Source of the DNA: Verrucomicrobiota bacterium
GTDB taxonomy: Bacteria; Verrucomicrobiota; Verrucomicrobiia; Opitutales; Opitutaceae
Length of the DNA stretch: 15,645 nucleotides
Assembly (NCBI GenBank): GCA_023430565.1
Contig: JAEZAD010000049.1
Coordinates: 1-15,645, forward strand
Direction: 5' to 3'
Positions 1 to 8,305 of the stretch are shown piece by piece. The position numbers and the translations under genes are program-made. Each line of letters opens with the position of its first letter. The first letter of the stretch is position 1. Under the pieces are notes generated by a model, which was given only the letters and a program-made list of their open reading frames with translations, did not search any database and had not been told where the DNA came from.

Positions 1-1261
1 TCGCGGTGACTTCATACTCGCCGTAGAAACCGCGCAGGCTGACGGTCCCGTTTTCATCGCTCTGCACGGTCACATCCGTGGACCACGTGTGATGAAACGC
101 CTCCACGAGCCAGTCGTAGAGCGGCTTCGGGCTCATGTCCTTCCGGAGCAAGCCGGCGGGGGCACCGGCCCAACTGTTGCGGTCGGAAAAATCCCACCAG
201 GTGATCGCCTCGACCGCCGGATGGCTGAAGAGGACCGTGAAAAGTTTCCGGCCGTATTCGAGCTGGCGCTGCTCACCTTCGGGAGTCGTTAGCCAGTCCG
301 TGTGAACCGTGTGCCAGTCGGTGTCGTCCTTCGCCTTGAAGCGGCCCGACAACACCGTCGCCTCCGTGAAATGCAGCGGCTTGCCGAAACGCGCGTAGGT
401 TTCGCACACCGCCCAGAGTTTTTCGACCGGCCACAATTCCCGGTGCATGTGACTCTGGATGCCGACGGCGGAAAACGGTGCGTCCTGTTTCACCAGATCG
501 GCCACGAGCTGTTCGAAGTCGGCGGAGACATTGAAATCGTTGTAGAGCAGTTCGGCGTCCGGGTTCGCCTCGTGGGCGCGCTGCAGAAAATCGGCGGTGA
601 GTTTGGCCGCGCCGCGCTCCTTCACCCAGCGGCCGATCGCGTTGTCGAACTTCCCGCTGACGGTCGCCTCATTGATCACGTCGAATATGTCGATCGTCCC
701 CTTGAAGCCGCGCACGAGCCCGGTGATCCGCTGCTCCTGGAGTCGGCGCACCTCGGCATCGGGCAGCGCCTTCGCCCACTCCGGAAAAATTTCGTGCCAC
801 GCGAGCGGATGCCCTTTCACCACGATGCCCTGCTCGCGGCACCACGCGGCCATCTCGCGAACGTCGGCCTCTCTCGTCTCGCCCGGCTTCGGTTCGTAGT
901 AGCCCCAATAGAGAGGAAGCGTCGCGTAATTAAACAGCCCCGCGAACCGCTCCTGGTAAGCCTGCAGCGCCGCCGGATCGAGCGCGGCCCTGACGACGGA
1001 GCCGAGGGGAAATGCATTGCAGCCCAGCTTGAACTCATGGCGGACCAGACGGACGCGCACCGCCGTATTCGCGAGAGGCCCGCCCTCGCGATCCTGCACC
1101 CGGATCTCGGCCGGGCCTGTCCGATATTGTTGGATACGCGCCTCCGCGCCTTCCAGGATTTGGCTTTCTTTCGCGTCCGGGGCGACTTGGGAAAGATCAG
1201 CCGCGTTATCTTCGGCCAAGACGGCCAGCGGCAGGAGCAGCAGGGGGGTAATCCATTTCAT
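1..1261 (-). CDS. GH10 endo-1,4-beta-xylanase, C-terminus cut by window edge
   Basis: This is a secreted glycoside hydrolase family 10 enzyme, expected to cut internal beta-1,4-xylose linkages of xylan. Reading leftward from the ATG at 1261, the frame stays open to base 2, giving 420 residues with no stop. The protein opens with a signal peptide (MKWITPLLLLPLAVLA, then EDNAAD). A beta-sandwich-like segment follows (IRVQDREGGPLANTAVRVRL), as in related proteins that precede the barrel with such a domain. GH10 motifs are then in order: GHPLAWH (residues 150-156), DVINEA with the acid/base Glu198, FTEAT with the nucleophile Glu300, and ITWWDFSDR with Trp355-Trp356. The last visible part (SLRGFYGEYEVTA) is the small C-terminal beta segment usual in this subgroup, so only a short tail should be missing. 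No clear ribosome binding site is visible. It is transcribed away from the ADOP permease. The family call is secure; xylan as substrate is inferred from the family. Confidence 0.92.
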   Translation of the reverse strand, partial: MKWITPLLLLPLAVLAEDNAADLSQVAPDAKESQILEGAEARIQQYRTGPAEIRVQDREGGPLANTAVRVRLVRHEFKLGCNAFPLGSVVRAALDPAALQAYQERFAGLFNYATLPLYWGYYEPKPGETREADVREMAAWCREQGIVVKGHPLAWHEIFPEWAKALPDAEVRRLQEQRITGLVRGFKGTIDIFDVINEATVSGKFDNAIGRWVKERGAAKLTADFLQRAHEANPDAELLYNDFNVSADFEQLVADLVKQDAPFSAVGIQSHMHRELWPVEKLWAVCETYARFGKPLHFTEATVLSGRFKAKDDTDWHTVHTDWLTTPEGEQRQLEYGRKLFTVLFSHPAVEAITWWDFSDRNSWAGAPAGLLRKDMSPKPLYDWLVEAFHHTWSTDVTVQSDENGTVSLRGFYGEYEVTA

Positions 1262-1521
1262 ACGCCAACGTGAGTCCGGCATCGCACCGGAGCAAGAGCA
1301 CCGCCGCTGTTGTCATTCATTCCCGGCAACGGAAGTTCCCGTAGAATTCAGCCGGTCAAGGTTCAAGACGTGTCGCCTCCACCAAACGTCGACAAAACGA
1401 ATCATGCCGAATCGACGCACCATCCGGCCATCGATGGATAGGAGGCGAACGCGTATGCGAGCGGGACGACTCCCAGGCGAAACCTGCAACTTCGCCCACC
1501 GCCGCGGGGTTTTCAGCACGC
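1262..1521. other. Intergenic region between divergent xylanase and permease genes
   Basis: These 260 bases should hold both divergent promoters. I found no pair of -35 and -10 boxes with good match and spacing on either strand. The nearest plus-strand candidates, TTGTCA at 1310 and TAGAAT at 1342, are about 26 bases apart, which is too far. No hairpin, repeat or credible small gene was seen. Confidence 0.5.
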
Positions 1522-3999
1522 ATGCACCACCTCCGCCTCGCCCTGCGGTTGCTCGGCAAAACTCCCGGGTTCACCACCCTCGTCATCCTCACGCTCGCGC
1601 TCGGCATCGGAGCCAACACCGCCATTTTCAGCCTGGTCAACAACACCAGCCTGCGCGCCCTGCCCTACCCGGACGCGAACCGCCTCGTCCACGTGTCGGA
1701 GCGCTCCAGCCAGTATTCCGACATGAGTGTGTCGTATCCCAACTTCCTCGATTGGCGCGCGGGCCAGGATGTTTTCAGCGGCCTGGCCATCTATCGCACG
1801 GCCGGCGCGAAACTGAAGACGCCCGAGGCCGCCGAGCAGGTCACGATCGCGCAGGTGTCGCAGGACTTTTTCTCGGTGCTGGGCATTCGTCCGGCGATCG
1901 GACGCGAGCTTCGCACCGAAGACGATCGCGTGGGCGCAGCGCCCGTCGCCTGGCTGACCCATGCGACCTGGCAACGGTTTTTCAACGGCGAGCCTGATCT
2001 CGTTGGGCAGACCGTGATGCTCGACGACGTTGCGACCACGGTCGGCGGCATCCTGCCGGCGGAGTTTCGCTTTCATCGGTCGGCCGACGCTTATGTCCCG
2101 ATCGAACCGATTGCCGACCGCGAGTTCATGCGCGAGCGCGGGAACCACAACGGCACCCATGTCGTCGGCCGGCTCAAACCGGGCATCCCGCTCGAGACCG
2201 CCCGCGCGCAGCTCGTCGCCATCGCGCAGCGCCTCGAGCAACAATATCCCCAGTCAAACGCCGGCGTCGGCGTCCACGTCCAACCGCTGCGCGAACGGCT
2301 CGAGGGCGACGCGGCCACGCGACTCTATCTGCTGCTCGGCGCCGTCGCGATGCTCCTGCTGATCGCCTGCGTGAACGTCGCGAACATGCTGCTCGCCCGC
2401 TCGTTCGCCCGCAGCCGCGAGATGGCGATCCGCACGGCGCTGGGCGCGACACGCCGCGATCTCTTGCGCCAGCTCCTCACCGAAAGCATGCTCCTCGCCG
2501 CGGTCGGTGGCCTCCTCGGCATGCTCGCCGGTCGCTGGGGTTATGATTTCGTTTCACGACTCGCGCCTTGGGAAATGCGCGAGCTTCTGCGCGGCACGAA
2601 CGGCTTCGACTACACTCTGTGGCTCTTCGCCGCCGGCCTCACGCTTCTAACCGGGCTCGCCTTCGGTCTCGCGCCGGCGTGGCAACTTTCGCACGCGAAT
2701 CCCAACGACGCGTTGAAGAACACGCGACCCTCGGTGCGCACGTTCTTCGGTCGGTTTCATCTGTCGGACGCACTCGTGTTCGTGCAGGTCGCGCTCGCCG
2801 TGATGCTGCTGGTCGGCGCCGGCTTGCTCATTCGCAGCCTGCAGCGGCTATCCGCCGTGCCTACCGGCTTGCAGCCGGAGCAGGTGCTGACGCTGCGCAT
2901 CTCGAACCCGCCGTCGGCGACCCTCACCAGCAACGCTGCCGCCTTTGTCCGACATCACGAAGCCGTGCTCGAAAAAGTCCTCACGGTGCCCGGCATTGCG
3001 TCCGCCTCCTTCGCTTCGTCGCTGCCCTTTACGTGGAACACCTCCAGCAATTCCTTCTTCCGGGTCGACCAGCCTCCCCCGGAACCGGGCAAGTTTCCCT
3101 CCACGAACCTACACGTCGTCACGCCCGATTATTTCCAGACGATGGGCATTCCGCTCCTGCAGGGGGCGCTGTTTGACGGACGCGAGCCACGCGCGCCGCT
3201 GCCCGCGACGGCCATCACGATGGAGTCGATTGCGACAATCTACGCCGATTTCGTCGTCGACACGGTGATCAGCCGGAAAATGGCCGAACAATTCTGGCCC
3301 GGCGAAGACCCCATTGGAAAAATGTTTCAGCTCGGGCTGCCGGATATGAAGCTCGCGCGGATGAAAATCATCGGCGTCGTGGGCAACACGACGCAGGTCG
3401 GAGCGGAGCGGGGCGATCAGGTCGAATATTACACGCTGCTCTCGCAATGGCCGGCGACGATCTCGTTGCACTTGGTGGTGCGCACTCACGGCGATCCGCA
3501 CGGAGTCGTCGCGTCGCTGCGCTCGGCGATCCGCGAGGCGGCGCCGGATGAACCGATCTTCGACGTTGAGCTCATGTCCGCGCGCATCGCTAATTTTTCC
3601 TCGGACCGCCGCTTCAACATGGGACTCTTTTCCTTCTTCGCGGCGACCGCACTGCTGCTCGCGTCGGTCGGCATCTACGGCGTGCTCGCCTGCCTCGTCA
3701 GCCAACGCACTCGGGAGATTGGGATTCGCATGGCCCTCGGCGCGCAACGCTCCGACGTGTTGCGCAACGTCATCGGCCGCGGACTCGGCGTCGCGTTGCC
3801 CGGCATCGTCATCGGGCTCGCCGGCGCATGGGCCGGGAGTCGCGCGTTGAAATCCCAGCTCTTCGGGATCACGGGCGACGATCTTCTCACCTATTCGGTG
3901 AGCGGCCTGCTGCTTGTCGCGGCTGCCCTGATCGCCTGCGCCCTCCCCGCCCGCCGCGCCACAAAAGTAAACCCGACCGAAGCGCTGCGATCGGAATGA
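1522..3999 (+). CDS. ADOP-type ABC transporter permease (MacB/FtsX family)
   Basis: This is a large inner-membrane permease of the ADOP family: two MacB-like halves fused in one chain, with no ATPase of its own. The first half has an N-terminal helix (residues 17-40, LALGIGANTAIFSLVN), a MacB periplasmic core (about 45-255) and an FtsX domain (about 265-390, with SREMAIRTALGATRRDLLRQ). The second half has a helix (415-438), a second core (about 450-690) and a second FtsX domain (about 698-815, with TREIGIRMALGAQRSDVLR), ending in the usual NPTEALR tail. The 825-residue length is normal for the family. The second core seems to hold about 20 extra residues near 562-583 before SRKMAEQFWPG. The start at 1522 gives the usual MHHLRLALRLLGKTPGFT opening; no good Shine-Dalgarno precedes it. 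Family members are thought to take part in export or cell-envelope work. The substrate cannot be told here and no ATPase gene lies nearby. Confidence 0.93.
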   Translation: MHHLRLALRLLGKTPGFTTLVILTLALGIGANTAIFSLVNNTSLRALPYPDANRLVHVSERSSQYSDMSVSYPNFLDWRAGQDVFSGLAIYRTAGAKLKTPEAAEQVTIAQVSQDFFSVLGIRPAIGRELRTEDDRVGAAPVAWLTHATWQRFFNGEPDLVGQTVMLDDVATTVGGILPAEFRFHRSADAYVPIEPIADREFMRERGNHNGTHVVGRLKPGIPLETARAQLVAIAQRLEQQYPQSNAGVGVHVQPLRERLEGDAATRLYLLLGAVAMLLLIACVNVANMLLARSFARSREMAIRTALGATRRDLLRQLLTESMLLAAVGGLLGMLAGRWGYDFVSRLAPWEMRELLRGTNGFDYTLWLFAAGLTLLTGLAFGLAPAWQLSHANPNDALKNTRPSVRTFFGRFHLSDALVFVQVALAVMLLVGAGLLIRSLQRLSAVPTGLQPEQVLTLRISNPPSATLTSNAAAFVRHHEAVLEKVLTVPGIASASFASSLPFTWNTSSNSFFRVDQPPPEPGKFPSTNLHVVTPDYFQTMGIPLLQGALFDGREPRAPLPATAITMESIATIYADFVVDTVISRKMAEQFWPGEDPIGKMFQLGLPDMKLARMKIIGVVGNTTQVGAERGDQVEYYTLLSQWPATISLHLVVRTHGDPHGVVASLRSAIREAAPDEPIFDVELMSARIANFSSDRRFNMGLFSFFAATALLLASVGIYGVLACLVSQRTREIGIRMALGAQRSDVLRNVIGRGLGVALPGIVIGLAGAWAGSRALKSQLFGITGDDLLTYSVSGLLLVAAALIACALPARRATKVNPTEALRSE

Positions 4000-4273
4000 G
4001 GGCGATGGGGTCGACTCGACGTTCAGCACCGAGAGCACGCCGCGCCGCACCTTCACGGAGCAGCAGGCGGCCGCGTCACCGGTGCTATGGCCGGGGAACA
4101 ATCGGACCACGCCCTGCCGGCCCGCCCCAACACCACTCGCTTTACGTCGACCGCGGGGCGCCTCTGAAGCCGGCGCGACCCGGGCTCAACGGCTGTGAGG
4201 CGGAATTCCAGTCGAACGCGCGGCGAACTAGATTATCCAAGTTTGCCGGCGCACGCCCCGTGCCTCGCGTGGC
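4000..4273. other. Convergent intergenic region, nothing recognised
   Basis: These 274 bases separate the ends of two genes that run toward each other. Short open frames cross the region on both strands, but their arginine- and proline-rich composition looks like ordinary high-GC noise and none resembles a known protein. No stem followed by a T-run was found for either gene. Confidence 0.5.
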
Positions 4274-6490
4274 TCACTCCCACACGATCTCGTAATAAAT
4301 CGCGCGATCCCGGCTGGTATCGATCTCAGCCCGGGCCGCATCGACCGCCGTCATGCGTCCGGTGCGCAAACCATCGTGGTCGAGCACGTGAAACGTGGCT
4401 TTCGCCAGACGCGGCCACTCGAGCGTCAATTTCACTCCTTCCAGCAGCAGCGGAGGACCGCCCACCGCCTCGACCACCGTCTCGTCCGCATTGAAGCGCA
4501 TTCCGGTGTTCTCCGCCCGCGCCAGCACCACCAGCAGCGCGGAGCGGCAATTCGACAAATCGCGGTCGCGCTCGCGGCTTGTCAGCAAGGCCACCGCGAA
4601 CTCCGATTCGATCTCGAACGCGACGTCGCCGAGCGCATGCGTTTTTCCGGACGCGAAACCCACCACGCCCTTTGTCGCCGCCGTATTCACGAAAAAACTT
4701 CCACCGTTGGCGAGGTCCCGCGTCAGCTGTCCCGTGTTCGAGCTCACCCGGCTGCCCTTCCGCCAGCGCGCGAGGCTCGGCGGCTCCAGCTTCTGGGCCA
4801 CGAACTCCTCGGTGAATTCCAGTTCGACGCGTCCGATCGACAACGCGTCCGCCGGCAGCGTGCCATCCAGGCGATTCGCATCGCCTTGCGTAAACGTCCG
4901 CTCGTCAAAGCCGATCTCGCCGCGTTCGAGATTCTCCAGACCCAGCCGGCGCCGCGGCAACACAGGCTCGCCCGCCCGCACGTCTCCGCGATGGAGCGCC
5001 CGCGCCAAAATCGGAAACGACCCCACCTGCGTCGGCGAGTTCGTGTTGTAGACGTTCGGCGCCTCCAGCGCATCGCTGAACCCGGAGATGTTCGCCGCGA
5101 AATGAAACGACATGTCCCAGCCCTGCAGCCCCATCCCGTAGAACGCGATCACCGGCGGACCTTCCGCGATCCACGGATTCGGCGACATGCTCGTCCATTC
5201 GGAAAACGAGAAGGGCCGTTCGTGCACCTGCGTGAGCCCCACGCCGAGCAGTCCGAGATCCGGACGGCTCAGCATGCTGCGCATGTCGCCCACCCGCATG
5301 CCATCGCGCAATTTATGGCCGGCGCCGCCGAAATAGTTGTGCCGGTCGATCACGCCCACGCGGGCATCGGCGAGCAAATTGTAATAATGCGGCAGACCGT
5401 CCCCCGCCTTCCAGCAACTGCCCGCGATCAATCCGCGATACCCCGTCGCCCGGATCGCCGCGACGAACTTCTGATAAAACGCGTCCTGGCATTCATGCAA
5501 AAACCGCGCGGCATCCAGCAGACGCTGCGGCGCCGCTGAATTTGCCAGCACGTCCGGCTGATAATAGCGCCGGTCCGGCACGGGGAAAATGTTCGCGCGG
5601 TCGAGATGTTCGCCGGTCTGCCACTCGGGCCAGAGATCGATGCCCTGCGGTCCCCACGCCGCGACCAGCGCCTCGTGCGATCCGTATTTGTTTTTCAACC
5701 ACGCGCTGAACCGCTCCGCGAGCTTCGCGCGGTAGGTGGGCATCGTCTTGAGCTGTTCGCCCGCGGTCCACCAGGCATTGTCCTCGTTCTGCAGCTCGAT
5801 CAACGCCAGCGCCGGCTCGTCGGCGTAGCGCCGCCCGGTGTGCGGATTGACGTGCTCGAGCAGGTTGACGGTGACCTCGATGTTCAACGCCTGCAGGTCG
5901 TCGAAGAGATTCACGATCCCGTAAGTCGATCCCGCGAGAAAAGGCGGCCCCCCGCCGCCGCGCACCTCGTCGTAGGCGAGCAGCCGCTCCCGGTCGCCGG
6001 GCTGCGGACGATGGCCGAAGATATGCGACCACGCCTGATATATCCCCGCGCGCTGCAACGCCGCGACATAGTAGTCCATTCGCTCGAGCAACTCCGGCAC
6101 GAATTCCGTCGAACGCTCGCGCGAACCAATTCCTTCGCCGGGCCACAGGAATTTGTGGAAGCGCACGGCGTTCATGCCGAATTTCGCCAGCCACGCCGCA
6201 CGACGCTCCGCCTCTTCGCGGGATGGGGCGACATGTTCGTTGTTGTTGTTGGTCCCCCAGAAAATCGCGGGCGTGCCATCCTCGAACACGATGCGATCGC
6301 CTTGCATCGTCGCGAATCCGTGCCGGCCCGCCGGCGCATCGAGCCAGTCCGCCATCCCAATCGCGCCGGGCTCCGCCGTGTTGGTCGGCGAAAACTCGAA
6401 CCATCCTTCGCGCGGCTGCTCCGCCGCCGAAACACCTGCGAGAAAAACAGCACCTAAAAGCGGCGCGAACCGGAGGAAAGGGGCATCCAT
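4274..6490 (-). CDS. Secreted clan GH-A glycoside hydrolase, GH5/cellulase-like
   Basis: This 738-residue protein has a signal peptide (MDAPFLRFAPLLGAVFLAGVSA, then AEQPREGW), so it should act outside the cytoplasm. The middle part reads as a TIM-barrel retaining hydrolase. FWGTNNNNEH and GMNAVRFHKF form the first strands. LIELQNEDN carries the likely acid/base Glu236. PFSFSEWTS carries the likely nucleophile Glu431 at a strand end, as expected for clan GH-A. About 250 residues after the barrel look like beta-sandwich accessory domains, with many beta-prone segments. The nearest families I can name are GH5-like 'cellulase family' proteins common in Verrucomicrobiota and Planctomycetota; I cannot assign a GH number or substrate. 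The frame stays open upstream to a TTG at 6535, but the ATG at 6490 starts exactly at the signal peptide and is preferred. The gene is divergent from the methyltransferase across 102 bases. Confidence 0.82.
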   Translation of the reverse strand: MDAPFLRFAPLLGAVFLAGVSAAEQPREGWFEFSPTNTAEPGAIGMADWLDAPAGRHGFATMQGDRIVFEDGTPAIFWGTNNNNEHVAPSREEAERRAAWLAKFGMNAVRFHKFLWPGEGIGSRERSTEFVPELLERMDYYVAALQRAGIYQAWSHIFGHRPQPGDRERLLAYDEVRGGGGPPFLAGSTYGIVNLFDDLQALNIEVTVNLLEHVNPHTGRRYADEPALALIELQNEDNAWWTAGEQLKTMPTYRAKLAERFSAWLKNKYGSHEALVAAWGPQGIDLWPEWQTGEHLDRANIFPVPDRRYYQPDVLANSAAPQRLLDAARFLHECQDAFYQKFVAAIRATGYRGLIAGSCWKAGDGLPHYYNLLADARVGVIDRHNYFGGAGHKLRDGMRVGDMRSMLSRPDLGLLGVGLTQVHERPFSFSEWTSMSPNPWIAEGPPVIAFYGMGLQGWDMSFHFAANISGFSDALEAPNVYNTNSPTQVGSFPILARALHRGDVRAGEPVLPRRRLGLENLERGEIGFDERTFTQGDANRLDGTLPADALSIGRVELEFTEEFVAQKLEPPSLARWRKGSRVSSNTGQLTRDLANGGSFFVNTAATKGVVGFASGKTHALGDVAFEIESEFAVALLTSRERDRDLSNCRSALLVVLARAENTGMRFNADETVVEAVGGPPLLLEGVKLTLEWPRLAKATFHVLDHDGLRTGRMTAVDAARAEIDTSRDRAIYYEIVWE

Positions 6491-6592
6491 GGCCACAACC
6501 ACAAGGCGGTCCGTCCTGGAGTCAACCGACCGCAAACCACACGCGCAGCCGGACCCGCTTGTTTTCTTCCCCGGCGCGCATTTCCTCCGCGC

Positions 6593-7294
6593 ATGTCTTC
6601 AGGTGAAACTCCGGTCGGGTTCGACGAAAAGAACGCGGCCGCTTACGACGACCGCTTCGCCAAAATCAGCGCGGTTCGCGACTCGCTCCTCCTGCTCGTG
6701 CGCGCCGCGTTCGCCGATCTGCCCGCCGACGCCCGCCTTCTCTGCGTCGGCGCCGGCACCGGTCAGGAACTGCTCGCGTTCGCCCCCCACTTTCCGCACT
6801 GGCATTTCACCGCGGTCGAGCCTTCGGCTCCGATGATGGCGCTCTGCCAGCGCCGCGCCGCCGAGCACGGCTTTGCGGACCGCTGCACCTTTCACACCGG
6901 CTATCTCGACACCCTCCCGCCGAGCGAACCGTTTCACGCAGCCACCTGCCTGCTCGTCTCCCATTTTCTCGTCGAGAAGGAAGCGCGGCGCACTTTTTTC
7001 CGCCACATCGCCGACCGGCTTCGCCCTCACGGACGGCTCGTCAGCGCCGATTTGAGCGGCGACCGCTCCACGCCCGATCATGCGAAACTTCAAGCCGTGT
7101 GGTTCCGCCTGATGGAAATCGCCGGCATTCCCGCCGACCAGCACGCCAACATGCTTCAAGCCTGGCAACGCGACGTCGGTTTTCTTCCCGTCCCGGAACT
7201 CGAAGCCCTTATCGCCTCCGCCGGTTTCGAGCCGCCCGTGCTTTTTCATCAATCGCTCCTCATCCGCGGCTGGCTTACCCAGCGCGCGAACTGA
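6593..7294 (+). CDS. Class I SAM-dependent methyltransferase
   Basis: This is a 233-residue soluble methyltransferase with a Rossmann fold. Motif I is LCVGAGTGQE (residues 50-59). The acidic residue at the end of strand 2 is Glu76 in AVEPS, expected to hold the ribose of S-adenosylmethionine. Later segments (HAATCLLVSHFL, LRPHGRLVSADLSG and the C-terminal GFEPPVLFHQSLLIRGWL) fit strands 4 to 7 of the fold. The start of the chain (FDEKNAAAYDDRFAKI) resembles the N-terminal helix of small-molecule and tRNA-wobble type enzymes, but no substrate motif settles this. The potassium channel gene follows on the same strand after 57 bases, so the two may be cotranscribed. No Shine-Dalgarno is visible. 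Fold and cofactor are clear; the methyl acceptor is unknown. Confidence 0.88.
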   Translation: MSSGETPVGFDEKNAAAYDDRFAKISAVRDSLLLLVRAAFADLPADARLLCVGAGTGQELLAFAPHFPHWHFTAVEPSAPMMALCQRRAAEHGFADRCTFHTGYLDTLPPSEPFHAATCLLVSHFLVEKEARRTFFRHIADRLRPHGRLVSADLSGDRSTPDHAKLQAVWFRLMEIAGIPADQHANMLQAWQRDVGFLPVPELEALIASAGFEPPVLFHQSLLIRGWLTQRAN

Positions 7295-7351
7295 ATTCCG
7301 GAAGGTCCTGTTTCTCGCCCGCCGCGCCATTTCGACTTTCACTAAAGATCG

Positions 7352-8203
7352 ATGATCGCCAAGCCTCCCGCCCTCCGTCCTTCGGCCGAGCAAAAGCCCC
7401 AGGGCAGCGCGTGGCGGAGCCGGTGGCACGAAGTGATCTTCGAAGCCGATACGCCCGCCGGCAAACGCTTCGATCTCGCTCTGCTCGGTCTCATTTTATT
7501 GAGCGTGCTCGCGGTGTGTTTGGAGAGCGTGCAGGAGTTCCGCGATGTGCATGGCGCCACCCTGCGCGCGTTCGAATGGGCCATCACCGTGCTGTTCACC
7601 GCCGAATATTTCGCGAGGCTCGCGGCGGTGCAGCGTCCTCTGCGCTACATGGTCAGTTTCTACGGCATCGTCGACCTCCTCGCGATCCTGCCGACCTATC
7701 TGAGTTTTCTCCTCCCCGGATCGCAGTCGCTGCTCGTCATCCGGGCGCTGCGACTCCTGCGTGTGTTTCGCATCCTGAAACTCACGCATTTCGTCGGCGA
7801 AGCGCGCTTGCTCGGGGCCGCCATGCGGGCCAGCGTCCGCAAAATCACGGTGTTCGTCGGCGTCGTCCTCACCACCGTCCTCATCGCCGGCGCGTTGATG
7901 TATCTGATCGAGGGCGAGAAACACGGCTTCACGAATATTCCTCTTTCGATCTATTGGGCCGTGGTGACGATGAGCACCGTCGGCTACGGCGATGTGGTCC
8001 CGCACACGGTGCTCGGCCGGTTCATCGCCTCCATCCTGATGATTCTCGGCTATGCGATCATCGCCGTGCCCACCGGCATCGTCACGGTCGAGCTGAGCGC
8101 GGCGACGCGCGCGGCGAGCAACACCCAGGCGTGCCCCGCCTGCGGCGCCTCCGGCCACGACAACAACGCCCGCCACTGCAAATACTGCGGCGCGAAACTC
8201 TGA
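7352..8203 (+). CDS. Voltage-gated-type potassium channel with C-terminal zinc ribbon
   Basis: This is a 283-residue six-helix ion channel of the voltage-gated ion channel superfamily. Predicted helices are S1 (about 41-58), S2 (72-90), S3 (103-120), S4 (128-146), S5 (165-185) and S6 (222-245). S4 carries arginines at every third position (Arg131, 134, 137, 140), the pattern of a voltage sensor. The selectivity filter STVGYGD (Thr209 to Asp214) is the potassium signature. After S6, a 15-residue linker leads to CPAC and CKYC (Cys261, 264, 276, 279), a small zinc ribbon expected in the cytoplasm. The N-terminal HEVIFEADTPAGKRFD is typical of bacterial members. A strong terminator follows at 8221. 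The role of the zinc ribbon is unknown; it could be a gating or partner-binding element. Confidence 0.92.
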   Translation: MIAKPPALRPSAEQKPQGSAWRSRWHEVIFEADTPAGKRFDLALLGLILLSVLAVCLESVQEFRDVHGATLRAFEWAITVLFTAEYFARLAAVQRPLRYMVSFYGIVDLLAILPTYLSFLLPGSQSLLVIRALRLLRVFRILKLTHFVGEARLLGAAMRASVRKITVFVGVVLTTVLIAGALMYLIEGEKHGFTNIPLSIYWAVVTMSTVGYGDVVPHTVLGRFIASILMILGYAIIAVPTGIVTVELSAATRAASNTQACPACGASGHDNNARHCKYCGAKL

Positions 8204-8220
8204 GCCCGCGCGCTTCCCCT

Positions 8221-8265
8221 AAAATCGACGCGCGAATCTCCGCTTCGCCGCGCTTCGATTTTTTT
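8221..8265 (+). terminator. Intrinsic terminator after the potassium channel gene
   Basis: The left arm AAAATCGACGCGCG (8221-8234) pairs with CGCGCTTCGATTTT (8249-8262) over 14 positions with one mismatch, around a 14-base loop. The right arm runs straight into further T's up to 8265. It lies 17 bases past the channel stop codon. The A-rich left arm means it could also work in reverse, but no minus-strand gene ends here. It separates the channel unit from the sigma factor unit. Confidence 0.8.
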
Positions 8266-8305
8266 GTGCGGTTTCCGTTCGGCGCGCTGTAGAGAAGCGA
8301 ACCCG

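Noticed and set aside
302..1273. A 323-residue plus-strand frame
   Set aside because: It overlies the GH10 xylanase on the minus strand, which has all family motifs and a signal peptide. The plus-strand translation shows none.
1310..1347. TTGTCA and TAGAAT as a promoter for the permease
   Set aside because: The spacing is about 26 bases, well beyond the 16-18 needed.
3109..4110. A 333-residue minus-strand frame over the end of the permease gene
   Set aside because: The plus strand carries the conserved FtsX domain here. The minus frame is low-complexity and unlike any protein I know.
4376..5539. A 387-residue plus-strand frame over the GH-A gene
   Set aside because: It is Arg- and His-rich and lies opposite a well-supported secreted hydrolase.
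6491..6535. N-terminal extension of the GH-A hydrolase from a TTG
   Set aside because: It would place charged residues ahead of a normal signal peptide that begins at the ATG at 6490.
7099..8292. A 397-residue plus-strand frame over methyltransferase and channel
   Set aside because: Both genes on the same strand in other frames have clear motifs (GAGTGQE, TVGYGD). This frame has none and is Arg-rich.
8264..8305. N-terminal extension of the sigma factor from a TTG
   Set aside because: The TTG lies within the T-run of the channel terminator, and the added residues are unlike other ECF openings.
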